Positions 37,734 to 47,341 of a stretch of DNA of 64,000 nt are shown here, piece by piece. Both the position numbers and the translations under genes were made by a program. The stretch's first letter is position 1, and each line of letters opens with the position of its first letter. The DNA comes from an uncultured Clostridia bacterium (lineage in GTDB: Bacteria > Bacillota > Clostridia > Christensenellales > Borkfalkiaceae), in assembly GCA_947630705.1 (NCBI GenBank), contig CANRIK010000018.1, forward strand, positions 186,001-250,000. The letters are read 5' to 3'. The notes beneath the pieces were generated by a model, which made no database searches, was not told the DNA's origin, and was given only the letters and a program-made list of their open reading frames with translations.

Positions 37734-39827
37734 ATGAAAAGATATGTAAATGTGCGATTACCCGTAATTGCAGCTCTTGCGCTATGTTCAGGCATAGCAT
37801 TCGGCATTATAATGTACTTTTACAATTTAAATATCGCATGGACAGCGCTCTTCATTATACCCTCTGCTTTGATTGTTTTGATATGGTCTCTTGTAAAACG
37901 TAACCCAATCAAAGCGCTTGTGTTTGTATTCCTTCCTCTGTTTTTATTGATAGGCGGCTCGCTCAATTCATATTTCGGTTTGTACAGATATGATTCCACC
38001 GAAATAAAGGAGGAAACCGAATATTCGATTTTCGGAAAAGTCACCGAAAAAGGTAAAACGACAAATGCAGATTATATAGTTATTGATAATTTAATGTTTG
38101 ACGGAAAACGGTCGGACGGAAAAATGTACGTATATCTTTCCGGCGCATACGGAGAACTGTGCGATATAGGTTACAGTGTGGATTTTTCCGAAACAGTTGA
38201 AAAACTGCGCTCGTTCGAATACGGTGAACTGAATTCCTACTCCGAACAGAATATAAAATACCGTTGCTATGTCGATTCCGGACTTAAATCAACTTATGGT
38301 TTTTCGCTTTTCGGAAGCATAAGAGCTCGCATCCACGACATTCTCTTTCAAAATCTTGATAAAAATACCGCCGCAGTGTCTTATGCTATGCTTACGGGAA
38401 ATACAAACCAAGTAGATGAGCAAACCCTCGACAGTTTCCGATATGGCGGAGTCGCACATATCTTTGCCGTTTCCGGTTTACATATCGGTATTATTTTCGC
38501 CCTCATTACCTTCATTTTGAAAAAACTTAAAATCAATAGATATATTTCAACATTGGTTTCACTCATTTCGATTTTCTTTTACTCCGCGCTATGCGGTTTT
38601 ACTCCGTCGTCTCTGCGTGCGGCTATTATGTGCAGCGTCGCCGGAATAGTTTTGCTCTTCCATCTGCGGCCAGACGGTTTAAACTCCTTGGCAATAGCTG
38701 TTATCCTGATATTGAGTATCAATCCTCTGACAATTTCATCTATCGGTTTTCAGCTTTCCGTGTGCGCCATCGGAGGAATTCTCTGTCTTTCGAAATGTAT
38801 TGAAAAGCTCCTGCTTAAAATCAAACTACCCAAAAAATTGAGCTCTGCCGTAGGCGCTTCGTTCGGAGCTCAACTAGGCACAATGCCTGTTATGCTCTCA
38901 TCTTTCGGCTATATAAGCGGAATCGGATTGCTTTTGAACATTGTGGTTTTGCCTGTTCTGTCGATAATTTTTGCGCTTATTTTTCTGACGGTATTCATAT
39001 GCATGATTGTGCCGGTTGCCGGCCCGATACTGCTTCCGTATATAACCTTACCTCTTCAATTTATAATATCAGTCTTTATAGGAACAGGTTTCGAAAACGC
39101 TTTAATCAGCGGTTTCGGCGCAGGGCTTTTTGTACCGATTTATTTTGTCTGCATACTCGCCATAAGCGACAAAATTAATTTAAAAGTCGTCACACGCATT
39201 ATTGCTATGCTTTGCGGAGCAATAATTTTAATTTCCTATGTATTAATTCAGTATAACTTACCGTTCAGAGGCTATAAAATAATAGTTTCGGGAGACGGCA
39301 AAGGCGGCGAAGTAATACTTAAATCTCAACAGGGAACCGTTTTGATTCTTACCGACGATATATTGTATTCAAAACTTAAAGATATACTGAACAGACATTA
39401 TTGTCAGGAAATCGATGCAATCATTATTTTGGGCTACGATAGCCTTTCGGTGTACCCACTGTCCGGCGTAGAGTGCGACAATATATATTTGTGCCACAAC
39501 TATCCTGAAATACAGCCTTACGGCAGTGTTAAAGTAAATTATGTCGGAAACTTTACTATTTGCGGAATCGATTTTGAATTCAACGACCCCACAGCCGTTG
39601 TAGCCGAAATCGACGGCATAAGATTCGGGATATGTTCGACAGATAATAACCAATTTGAAGATTGTCGAGTAATCGTGTCGGACTATCAATCGCAATCCAA
39701 CTGTGAAACGGAAGTGTTTTTCAACAACCGATACGGCTCTTTGAACGTCTTTGACTGCGGAGATATTGTATTTTCGATTAATGACGGCGCTTACCGCCTC
39801 GAAAACGAAATACCGCCCAAGCGTTGA
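37734..39827 (+). CDS. comEC: ComEC/Rec2 competence-type channel protein with degenerate C-terminal domain
   Basis: ComEC core: YAMLTGNTNQVDEQTLDSFRYGGVAHIFAVSGLHIGIIFAL; SSLRAAIMCSVAGIVLL; NPLTISSIGFQLSVCAIGGI. Confidence 0.9.
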   Translation: MKRYVNVRLPVIAALALCSGIAFGIIMYFYNLNIAWTALFIIPSALIVLIWSLVKRNPIKALVFVFLPLFLLIGGSLNSYFGLYRYDSTEIKEETEYSIFGKVTEKGKTTNADYIVIDNLMFDGKRSDGKMYVYLSGAYGELCDIGYSVDFSETVEKLRSFEYGELNSYSEQNIKYRCYVDSGLKSTYGFSLFGSIRARIHDILFQNLDKNTAAVSYAMLTGNTNQVDEQTLDSFRYGGVAHIFAVSGLHIGIIFALITFILKKLKINRYISTLVSLISIFFYSALCGFTPSSLRAAIMCSVAGIVLLFHLRPDGLNSLAIAVILILSINPLTISSIGFQLSVCAIGGILCLSKCIEKLLLKIKLPKKLSSAVGASFGAQLGTMPVMLSSFGYISGIGLLLNIVVLPVLSIIFALIFLTVFICMIVPVAGPILLPYITLPLQFIISVFIGTGFENALISGFGAGLFVPIYFVCILAISDKINLKVVTRIIAMLCGAIILISYVLIQYNLPFRGYKIIVSGDGKGGEVILKSQQGTVLILTDDILYSKLKDILNRHYCQEIDAIIILGYDSLSVYPLSGVECDNIYLCHNYPEIQPYGSVKVNYVGNFTICGIDFEFNDPTAVVAEIDGIRFGICSTDNNQFEDCRVIVSDYQSQSNCETEVFFNNRYGSLNVFDCGDIVFSINDGAYRLENEIPPKR

Positions 39828-39843
39828 CTTGGACGGTTTGAAA

Positions 39844-40293
39844 TTACTTGCAATATTTTGTTTCAATATCTTTGATTTTATCCACTCGGCGCTTATGTCT
39901 GCCGCCTTCAAATTCCGTATTGAGAAAGATTTCGACTATCTTTAAAGCATATCCGGAGCCGACTACTTTCTCTCCCAACGCAAGCATATTGGCGTCATTG
40001 TGTCGGCGAGTAAATTCGGCGCAATAGCTGTCATGACAGTGAGCGCAACGTATGCCCGGGACTTTATTCGCCACAATAGAAACTCCTATACCCGTCGAGC
40101 ATACAACTATTCCTCTTTCGCACTCGCCGCAAGCAACGGCTTCCGCCGCAGGTAAAGCAAAATCCGGATAATCGCAACTGTCTTTTGTGTCAGTTCCGAA
40201 ATCAGTTACCTCATAGCCATTATCTATGAGGTATTTTTTTATCTCGTTTTTAAGATTCAATCCGCCGTGATCGCATGCAACAGCAATTTTCAT
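39844..40293 (-). CDS. rpiB: Ribose-5-phosphate isomerase B
   Basis: MKIAVACDHGGLNLKNEIKKYL; GIVVCSTGIGVSIVANKVPGIRCAHCHD; RRHNDANMLALG. Confidence 0.96.
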   Translation of the reverse strand: MKIAVACDHGGLNLKNEIKKYLIDNGYEVTDFGTDTKDSCDYPDFALPAAEAVACGECERGIVVCSTGIGVSIVANKVPGIRCAHCHDSYCAEFTRRHNDANMLALGEKVVGSGYALKIVEIFLNTEFEGGRHKRRVDKIKDIETKYCK

Positions 40294-40763
40294 TTTATTT
40301 CTTCTCCGTCCTTATATTGTGTAATATAGTCTTTTATAAATATATCGCAGGCATACGAGAGAGCGTCTCGCGTTTTCCTGTATGCTTCCAAGTTTTGTCC
40401 GTAAGGATCCGGAATATCATATCCGCAGACATCGCGCACACAGAAAACGTTTCCGCACCCCTCCAACATTTGTTTCTGGCTCTGTGTCATACAGATAACG
40501 ATAGTGCTTGCCGCGAGAATTTTCTGCGTTAATTGACGGGGAGCGAATTTGTCGCTCTTTATTCCGACTTCCGCAAGGGCAATCCTGCTATTTGGGCTCA
40601 TGGTTCCGCCCACTTCGGCATGGATACCGCATGACGATACATCCCACCATCTTATCTTGGATTTTTTGATTTTATCTTTCAAAAGCATTTCCGCCATAGG
40701 GCTGCGACAGGTGTTTCCCGTGCATACAAACAGCACACGCTTTCTTCTGTTTTTAGTTTTCAT
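40290..40763 (-). CDS. Low molecular weight protein-tyrosine/arginine phosphatase (YwlE-like)
   Basis: VLFVCTGNTCRSPMAEMLL and VRDVCGYDIPDPYGQ. Confidence 0.93.
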   Translation of the reverse strand: MKTKNRRKRVLFVCTGNTCRSPMAEMLLKDKIKKSKIRWWDVSSCGIHAEVGGTMSPNSRIALAEVGIKSDKFAPRQLTQKILAASTIVICMTQSQKQMLEGCGNVFCVRDVCGYDIPDPYGQNLEAYRKTRDALSYACDIFIKDYITQYKDGEEIK

Positions 40764-41754
40764 TGGAGTTACCACAAGCCTTTGAGAGTCTGTTCATAAC
40801 GCCGACCATAATACCGCCGCGCATATCAGGCGCTATCGCTATTAAGAGTTCCGTATCGTTTTCACATTCGCGCAATTTGGAATAAAGGTTGGCCGCCATA
40901 TCTTCGGGAGTTTTGCCGAGGCTCAAAAACCTTCTGCTCCCAAGAAATTCCGCCGTCTTATCATCGCATAGAATACAGACCTTCGTACCTTTTTCACGTT
41001 CCGCGTCATAGAGCGCGACGGCCTTTTCAATTTCCGCGTATTCATATAATACGGATTTGCACCTCGGTGAATAATGCCTGTATTTCATGCCGGGAGAACG
41101 TGCAATTCCCCCTTCTTTAAAGACATATTCGCCGCACTCGCCAACAGTTTCTTTTATCATCTCTTGGGATATCAGCCCACTGCGCAAAATTACGGGAATA
41201 TCAGAAGTACAGTCAAGCACTGTACTTTCGATACCGCCGTAGCAAGGGCCTCCATCGAGAATAAGATCTATTTTGCCGTTCAAATCGGCATAAACATGAC
41301 GGGCAGACGTCGGCGACACATGCTTCGAAATGTTTGCCGAAGGCGCGGCAATAGGCAAGTCTAAATATTTAAGGAACTTCTGCGCGCCCTCGTGAGAGGG
41401 TATCCTTATTGCAAGAGTATCCATTCCGCAACTGACGGCGGAACTCACTTTCCCCCTGCTCTTATATACCATAGTCAAAGGCCCGGGCAAAAATTTTTTT
41501 GCGAGCGTTACGGCATAATCCGGAATGTCGTACACAAGTTCCGAAATATCGTAATCTCTGTGCACGTGCACAATAAGGGGATTATCGTTAGGCCTTCCCT
41601 TGATTTCGAATATACTGTTTACCGCCGAAGTATCGAAAGCGTTCGCTCCGAGGCCGTAGACGGTTTCCGTGGGGAACGCAACAACGCCTCCGCTCGTAAT
41701 AATCTTTTGGGCTTCTTTCAGACTTTCACTGTCGATTTTCAAAATTCGAGTCAT
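40753..41754 (-). CDS. L-threonylcarbamoyladenylate synthase (TsaC/Sua5/YwlC)
   Basis: ITSGGVVAFPTETVYGLGANAFD; IFEIKGRPNDNPLIVHVH; ESTVLDCTSDIPVILRSGLI; C-term Sua5 domain. Confidence 0.95.
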   Translation of the reverse strand: MTRILKIDSESLKEAQKIITSGGVVAFPTETVYGLGANAFDTSAVNSIFEIKGRPNDNPLIVHVHRDYDISELVYDIPDYAVTLAKKFLPGPLTMVYKSRGKVSSAVSCGMDTLAIRIPSHEGAQKFLKYLDLPIAAPSANISKHVSPTSARHVYADLNGKIDLILDGGPCYGGIESTVLDCTSDIPVILRSGLISQEMIKETVGECGEYVFKEGGIARSPGMKYRHYSPRCKSVLYEYAEIEKAVALYDAEREKGTKVCILCDDKTAEFLGSRRFLSLGKTPEDMAANLYSKLRECENDTELLIAIAPDMRGGIMVGVMNRLSKACGNSNEN

Positions 41755-41756
41755 AA

Positions 41757-43223
41757 TCAAAACGGAGGTTCCTCTTCTTCTGCCGGCACGTCGGCGTCGC
41801 CGAGAGGCACCAATTCCTCTTTTTCCGTGGGACGGTTTATAAATCTGCCTTCATTTTGAGCGCGAGCTTCCATATCTTCGTTCAATTCCGGATTGACAAA
41901 TTTCGTAAGCTCCCCTCTGAACCTCAATTTTATCCTGCCGAGTTCGCCGTTTCTGTGCTTTGCAATAATCAGCTCCGCCATACCTTTGACGATATTTTTC
42001 TTCTCGATATCTGCATCGGTGGCGTTTACGTCCGGACGGTTTATAAACATAACGATATCGGCGTCCTGTTCTATCGCGCCCGACTCTCTTAAATCTGAAA
42101 GTTGAGGTTCCGAGGACTGAATTCTTCGCAACTGCGACAAAGCGATTACAGGCACGTCAAGTTCTTTGGCCATAATTTTGAGTTCTCTCGTAATTGCCGC
42201 AACTTCCTGCGTTCTGTTCTCGTCGCCGCTGTTTTTTCCGCTTGACATTAGCTGTATGTAGTCAATCATTACGAGGTCAAGCCTGCCGTCGTTCCTCGAT
42301 TTTATCCTTCTGCATTTCGATAAGATTTCCGCCGGCGTCACTCGCGAGCTGTCGTCAATATTGATTTTGCATTTTCTCAATTTTTCACTGCCCTTTACAA
42401 GACGTTTCCATCCGTCCTGCGTCAATTTGCCGGAGAGCGCCTCCGACATACTCACGCCGGCAGTACTGCACAGCAGTCTCTGAATAATTTGAATTTCCGG
42501 CATTTCGAGGCTGAAAACCGCGCATACACAGCCGTTATTAACGGCAGCGTTTTCAACAATATTCATGGCCAACGAAGTTTTTCCCATGCCCGGTCTGGCC
42601 GCAATAACTATAAGGTCTGATTTTTGCAAACCGTTGGTTATCCTGTCGAGCATATTAAAGCCTGTCGGCACGCCACGGAAAGCATTTTTATCTTTGGAGA
42701 GTTTTTCAAATTTATCCAAAACCTTGTCTATTCCGTCGCTCTCACGTATATCTTTCACCGTAGATGTATCGTTTACCTGCGATACGGAATATATTTTTTC
42801 TTCGGCAAATTGGATGCTCTTTACTGTATCGTCGCTGTTTTGCGAAAACTCCGCTATTTGTCTCGCCGCTCTTATAAGACTTCTGTTAATACTGTCTCTC
42901 TTTACGATATCCAGATAAAATTTATAATTTGCCGCGGACGGAGTAATTTGCGTAAGCTCCGTTATGTACGATATCCCACCGGCTTTTTCAAGATTGCCTT
43001 CGCTCTCCAATCTATCCGAAAGCGTGACGATATCGAGAGGTTTTCTCTCCTCGAAAATTATCTTTATCGCTGAAATAATGTACTGGTGCGACTCCTGATA
43101 AAAATCGTTTTTATCAAGCCCGACAAGCACATCCGCCAATATTTCATTGTCAATCAGCATGCACCCCAACAGCGCCTGTTCAGCGTCCAAATTATTCGGC
43201 ATCACATTACTTTTGTCTGACAT
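41757..43223 (-). CDS. dnaB: Replicative DNA helicase
   Basis: PNNLDAEQALLGCMLID; IVIAARPGMGKTSLAMNIVENA; MIDYIQLMSSG; SQLRR; DLRESGAIEQDADIVMFI. Confidence 0.97.
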   Translation of the reverse strand: MSDKSNVMPNNLDAEQALLGCMLIDNEILADVLVGLDKNDFYQESHQYIISAIKIIFEERKPLDIVTLSDRLESEGNLEKAGGISYITELTQITPSAANYKFYLDIVKRDSINRSLIRAARQIAEFSQNSDDTVKSIQFAEEKIYSVSQVNDTSTVKDIRESDGIDKVLDKFEKLSKDKNAFRGVPTGFNMLDRITNGLQKSDLIVIAARPGMGKTSLAMNIVENAAVNNGCVCAVFSLEMPEIQIIQRLLCSTAGVSMSEALSGKLTQDGWKRLVKGSEKLRKCKINIDDSSRVTPAEILSKCRRIKSRNDGRLDLVMIDYIQLMSSGKNSGDENRTQEVAAITRELKIMAKELDVPVIALSQLRRIQSSEPQLSDLRESGAIEQDADIVMFINRPDVNATDADIEKKNIVKGMAELIIAKHRNGELGRIKLRFRGELTKFVNPELNEDMEARAQNEGRFINRPTEKEELVPLGDADVPAEEEEPPF

Positions 43224-43229
43224 AGTACT

Positions 43230-45005
43230 TTATATTCCCATTAAATTCTCAAATTCGGTCAATGTTTTATCAAATTCGCGCATTGCCTCTTCAAAAGGTT
43301 CCGCTCTTGACAAATCTACTCCGGCAAGTTTCAAAAGCGATACCGGATCGGTGGAACTGCCTCCGCATAAAAATTTCATATAGCCCTTTACCGCACTATC
43401 GCCGCAACTTAAAATCCTCTTGGCTATATTGATTGCCGCAGTTATCCCCGTAGCATATTTATACACATAGAATGAAGTATAAAAATGAGGTATCCTCGCC
43501 CACTCGAAAGAAATATTTTCATCATGCTCTATTGCATCGCCGTAATATTTCTTTCCTATTTCGGCATATTCAGCGCACATTACGTCTTTGGTCAGAGGCT
43601 CTCCCATCTCCGCAATAGAATGTACTTTGCTTTCAAACTCCGCAAACATAGTCTGTCTGTGAAGCGTGGCTCTTATTGTGTCCAGATAATAATTGAGCAG
43701 ATACTTTTTAAGGTTTACGTCCTCCGCTTCTTTCAACATGTATTTGAGCAACAACACTTCGTTTACGGTGCTTGCGACTTCGGCGACAAAAATTTTGTAC
43801 TGACTCTTCGCATAAGGTTGATTTTTATGTGAGAAATACGTGTGGATTGCATGTCCCATTTCATGGGCAATGGTAAACACTTCTGATATCGAAGGCTGAT
43901 AATTCAGCAAGACATACGGATGAACTCCGTAGCATGCCGCGCTGTAAGCCCCGTTGCGTTTGCCGTCCGTTTCCTCTACGTCAATCCAACGCTCTTTAAA
44001 TGCTTTTCTTAAAAGATTCTGATAATTTTCACCGAGCACGGAAAGTCCGTTGACTACGTATTCGTAAGCCTGTTCATACGTCAATTTAAAATCCACGCCC
44101 TTTACGAGCGGTGCGTACACGTCGCAGAAATACTGTTTCTCACAGCCCAAAATCTTTTTTCTGTCGGCAATATAGCGATGCATAGAGCCCAGATTTTCAT
44201 CTACGGCTTTAATGAGATTATCGTAAACCTTTCTGTCCACGTCCTCGTCAAAAAGAGCGCGTTCAAGGCAGGAGCCGAATTTATATACTTTGCATAAAAG
44301 TACGTCGCTTTTTACGTTGCCTATATATGTGGAAGATATGGTATTGAGTAACTTTCCGTATGCGGCATAATACTTGTCATACGCCTCTTTGCGCTTATCG
44401 CTGTCGTCGGAATGTAAAATAATGCCGTACAATCCGTGACTCAATTTTGTCTTTTCACCGTTATATTCTATCTCCGGCAGAGGAAGGTCGAGGTTGTCAA
44501 TCATTGAAAAAGTTTCGCTGAAAGTGTTGAAAACTTCATATGACATACCTATAATTCGTTCTTCCGCCTCGGTCACCGTATGCGATTTCCCCTTAATAAT
44601 ACGTTTTATTTGATAGTCGTAATCGGAAAAATCGGGATCGGACACTAATGAATTGAGATATTTTTCGCTCAATTTTGCCATTTCAGGTTCAAAAAAGGCC
44701 ACCTCGGAAGAATAGCTCGAAAAAATCGGATAAATTTTCGAATACTGTTCCGTGTACTTTGCCGCGTTTGCGTCTTCGTCGTGGCGAAGATGAGCGTAAA
44801 TTGCGAGATTCTCTATAAGTTTCGAATATTCGTCGTTTTCGCGCAGGAATTTAAGGAGCGTGGCTTTATCGCCGAGTTTCCCCGAATATTCGGAAAATTT
44901 CGGAACATCTTTTGCCTTTGCAAAATCTTTCTCCCAAAGTTCGTCGGTGGCATATATATCTTCAAGATTCCATTTGTGTGAAGCAACAACTTCCTGTCTT
45001 TTCAT
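43230..45005 (-). CDS. pepF: Oligoendopeptidase F (M3 family)
   Basis: TIAHEMGHAIHTYFSHKNQPYAKSQYKIFVAEVASTVNE. Confidence 0.95.
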   Translation of the reverse strand: MKRQEVVASHKWNLEDIYATDELWEKDFAKAKDVPKFSEYSGKLGDKATLLKFLRENDEYSKLIENLAIYAHLRHDEDANAAKYTEQYSKIYPIFSSYSSEVAFFEPEMAKLSEKYLNSLVSDPDFSDYDYQIKRIIKGKSHTVTEAEERIIGMSYEVFNTFSETFSMIDNLDLPLPEIEYNGEKTKLSHGLYGIILHSDDSDKRKEAYDKYYAAYGKLLNTISSTYIGNVKSDVLLCKVYKFGSCLERALFDEDVDRKVYDNLIKAVDENLGSMHRYIADRKKILGCEKQYFCDVYAPLVKGVDFKLTYEQAYEYVVNGLSVLGENYQNLLRKAFKERWIDVEETDGKRNGAYSAACYGVHPYVLLNYQPSISEVFTIAHEMGHAIHTYFSHKNQPYAKSQYKIFVAEVASTVNEVLLLKYMLKEAEDVNLKKYLLNYYLDTIRATLHRQTMFAEFESKVHSIAEMGEPLTKDVMCAEYAEIGKKYYGDAIEHDENISFEWARIPHFYTSFYVYKYATGITAAINIAKRILSCGDSAVKGYMKFLCGGSSTDPVSLLKLAGVDLSRAEPFEEAMREFDKTLTEFENLMGI

Positions 45006-45013
45006 TTTGACCT

Positions 45014-46369
45014 CTAATTTTTATTTGAATGAATGGGCGCTGGAATAAGTCCGCCCCTTGAAATGAACTTGTCCGCACAATCGCCGTGTACGGGCATAAC
45101 GGGGGCTCTTCCCAAAAGTCCGCCGAAGTTTACTTCGTCCCCCACTTTCTTCCCGGGAGCCGGTATAACCCTTACGGCCGTTGTCTTGTTGTTAATCATA
45201 CCTATCGCCGCCTCGTCTGCGATAATAGCGCTTATGGTAGACGCCTTGGTATCTCCGGGAATTGCAATCATATCAAGACCGACGGAGCAAACGGCGGTCA
45301 TAGCCTCTAATTTATCTATACACAGCTTGCCGCGTTCCGCGGCCTCTATCATACCGATGTCCTCCGAAACGGGGATAAACGCGCCGGAGAGACCGCCAAC
45401 GCGCGAACTTGCCATAACTCCGCCCTTTTTAACTGCGTCATTCAACATGGCAAGACATGCCGTTGTGCCGTGCGTGCCTACGCTTTCCAAACCCATCTCT
45501 TCCAAAATAGCTGCAACCGAGTCGCCCCTTGCGGGAGTCGGAGCCAAAGACAAATCCACTATTCCGAACTCCGCATTCAAGCGTTTGGCCGCCTCTCTCG
45601 CTATTAGTTGTCCGGCACGGGTAATTTTAAAGGCCGTACGTTTTATCATTTCCGCAAGATCGGTCAAATCTGCATCCGGAATACTCTCTATCGCGTGCTG
45701 TACTACCCCGGGGCCGGAGACGCCGACATTTATAACCGTACCGCTCTCTCCGACTCCGTGAAAAGCCCCCGCCATAAAGGGGTTGTCCTCGACAGCATTG
45801 CAGAAAATAACGAGTTTTGCACAGCCGAAGCCTCCGCGTGCAGAAGTTTTTTCAGCCGTGTCTTTTATTATTTCTCCCATAAGTTTAACGGCGTCCATAT
45901 TTATACCGGATTTGGAGGAACCGATATTTACGGAAGAGCACAACCTTTCGGTATTTGCCAATACTTCGGGGATAGTCAATATGAACTCTTTCTCGTAATC
46001 TGCCATTCCCTTATGAACGAGAGCCGTATATCCGCCGATAAAATCGACGCCTACCTGCTTTGCCGCATTGTCGAGAGCTTTCCCGATGAGAGAAGATTTA
46101 TTTGCAAACGGCGCGCAAATCAAACTTGCGGGAGTGACGGAAACACGCTTATTTACAATAGGAATACCGTATTCTCGCGTCAATTCCTGCGTTACCTTAA
46201 CTATGTTTTCCGCTTTCTTACATACCGTATCATAAACTTTATCCGCGGTCTTTTCTGCGCTTCCGCCAATACACGGCATAAGCGATATGCCCATAGTCAC
46301 CGTTCTGATATCAAGGTGTTCCCTCTCAATCATATCAATAGTTTCAAGAACTTCGTTTGTGTTGAACAT
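45014..46369 (-). CDS. UPF0210/DUF711 (PFL family) protein
   Basis: [60 protein letters not shown]; adjacent ACT gene. Confidence 0.88.
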   Translation of the reverse strand: MFNTNEVLETIDMIEREHLDIRTVTMGISLMPCIGGSAEKTADKVYDTVCKKAENIVKVTQELTREYGIPIVNKRVSVTPASLICAPFANKSSLIGKALDNAAKQVGVDFIGGYTALVHKGMADYEKEFILTIPEVLANTERLCSSVNIGSSKSGINMDAVKLMGEIIKDTAEKTSARGGFGCAKLVIFCNAVEDNPFMAGAFHGVGESGTVINVGVSGPGVVQHAIESIPDADLTDLAEMIKRTAFKITRAGQLIAREAAKRLNAEFGIVDLSLAPTPARGDSVAAILEEMGLESVGTHGTTACLAMLNDAVKKGGVMASSRVGGLSGAFIPVSEDIGMIEAAERGKLCIDKLEAMTAVCSVGLDMIAIPGDTKASTISAIIADEAAIGMINNKTTAVRVIPAPGKKVGDEVNFGGLLGRAPVMPVHGDCADKFISRGGLIPAPIHSNKN

Positions 46370-46377
46370 AGGACCTC

Positions 46378-46647
46378 TTATACGCTGTGCATAGCGTTGA
46401 ATATCTCCTCATGCTGAACATGAATTGACATACCGATATTTTTGCCCATCTCGGCACATTCTTCGGCAAGTTGCGAAAGCGATATGCTTGCTCCGCCGAC
46501 GTCCACAAGCATAATCATTGCAAAATAATCTTCCATAATAGTCTGGCTGATGTCCAGAATATTTACTTTTCTCTCGGCAAGGAAACCGCTGACTTTTGCT
46601 ATTATTCCCGTTTTATCTTTGCCTACAACCGTTAATACTGCGCGCAT
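46378..46647 (-). CDS. ACT domain protein (UPF0237)
   Basis: [49 protein letters not shown]. Confidence 0.93.
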   Translation of the reverse strand: MRAVLTVVGKDKTGIIAKVSGFLAERKVNILDISQTIMEDYFAMIMLVDVGGASISLSQLAEECAEMGKNIGMSIHVQHEEIFNAMHSV

Positions 46648-46648
46648 A

Positions 46649-47341
46649 TCAATCTCCGTACATTTTACTGTTCAATCTGTTGAATCCGAGCGTAAACTCA
46701 AAAAAGGTATAGATTGAAGTTATCCATTGTTTATTGTCTATCGACCATTGAGGAACAACTCCTACAAGCGATTCCATAGAAAAATCGCCCTTTTGTCTAC
46801 TGTCCTCACTGACGTTTCTGTTGTCGCCCATCAAAAACATGCAGCCTTCTTTAACCACATGTGTTTCGAAAGTATTTACCACTACCGTGGGGTCGTTATT
46901 TTCAACGGCGACATAATCTTCCTGAATTTTTGTAAATTCATCTTCGCCGGCACGTTTTAAATAAAGCTGTCCTCTGTCTATTTTTACCGTATCACCGCCG
47001 AAAGCAATCACTCGCTTAATAATATTATAGCTCATCCCTTCGGCCGAAGTCGTTTTTGCCACTACAATATCCGAATAATCGGGAATAGCGTGCGAATCGA
47101 CAAAAACATAATCTCCGCCGGAAAGAATGGAGTTATTGCCTGCTGTCGGAGCGCCTATGAGCGTAGGCATCATTGACTTACCTTTGACATAAATATTCAT
47201 GAAATACATATTAAAAATTATCTCTGCAACAAATATCAGAATGATGACGATTAATAATATGTTCAATATTAAATTTGCAAAGGACGGCCTTTGTCTATCG
47301 TAAAGACTATTGCCAACTTTTTTCAGCATAATCAAAGCCAC
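46649..47341 (-). CDS. lepB: Signal peptidase I
   Basis: VKGKSMMPTL; YNIIKRVIAFGGDTVKID; FLMGDNRNVSEDSR. Confidence 0.93.
   Translation of the reverse strand: MALIMLKKVGNSLYDRQRPSFANLILNILLIVIILIFVAEIIFNMYFMNIYVKGKSMMPTLIGAPTAGNNSILSGGDYVFVDSHAIPDYSDIVVAKTTSAEGMSYNIIKRVIAFGGDTVKIDRGQLYLKRAGEDEFTKIQEDYVAVENNDPTVVVNTFETHVVKEGCMFLMGDNRNVSEDSRQKGDFSMESLVGVVPQWSIDNKQWITSIYTFFEFTLGFNRLNSKMYGD

Noticed and set aside
45033-45761. 242-aa plus-strand ORF opposite the DUF711 gene
   Set aside because: Complete antisense overlap with a strongly conserved family gene, no plausible start context; composition artefact.
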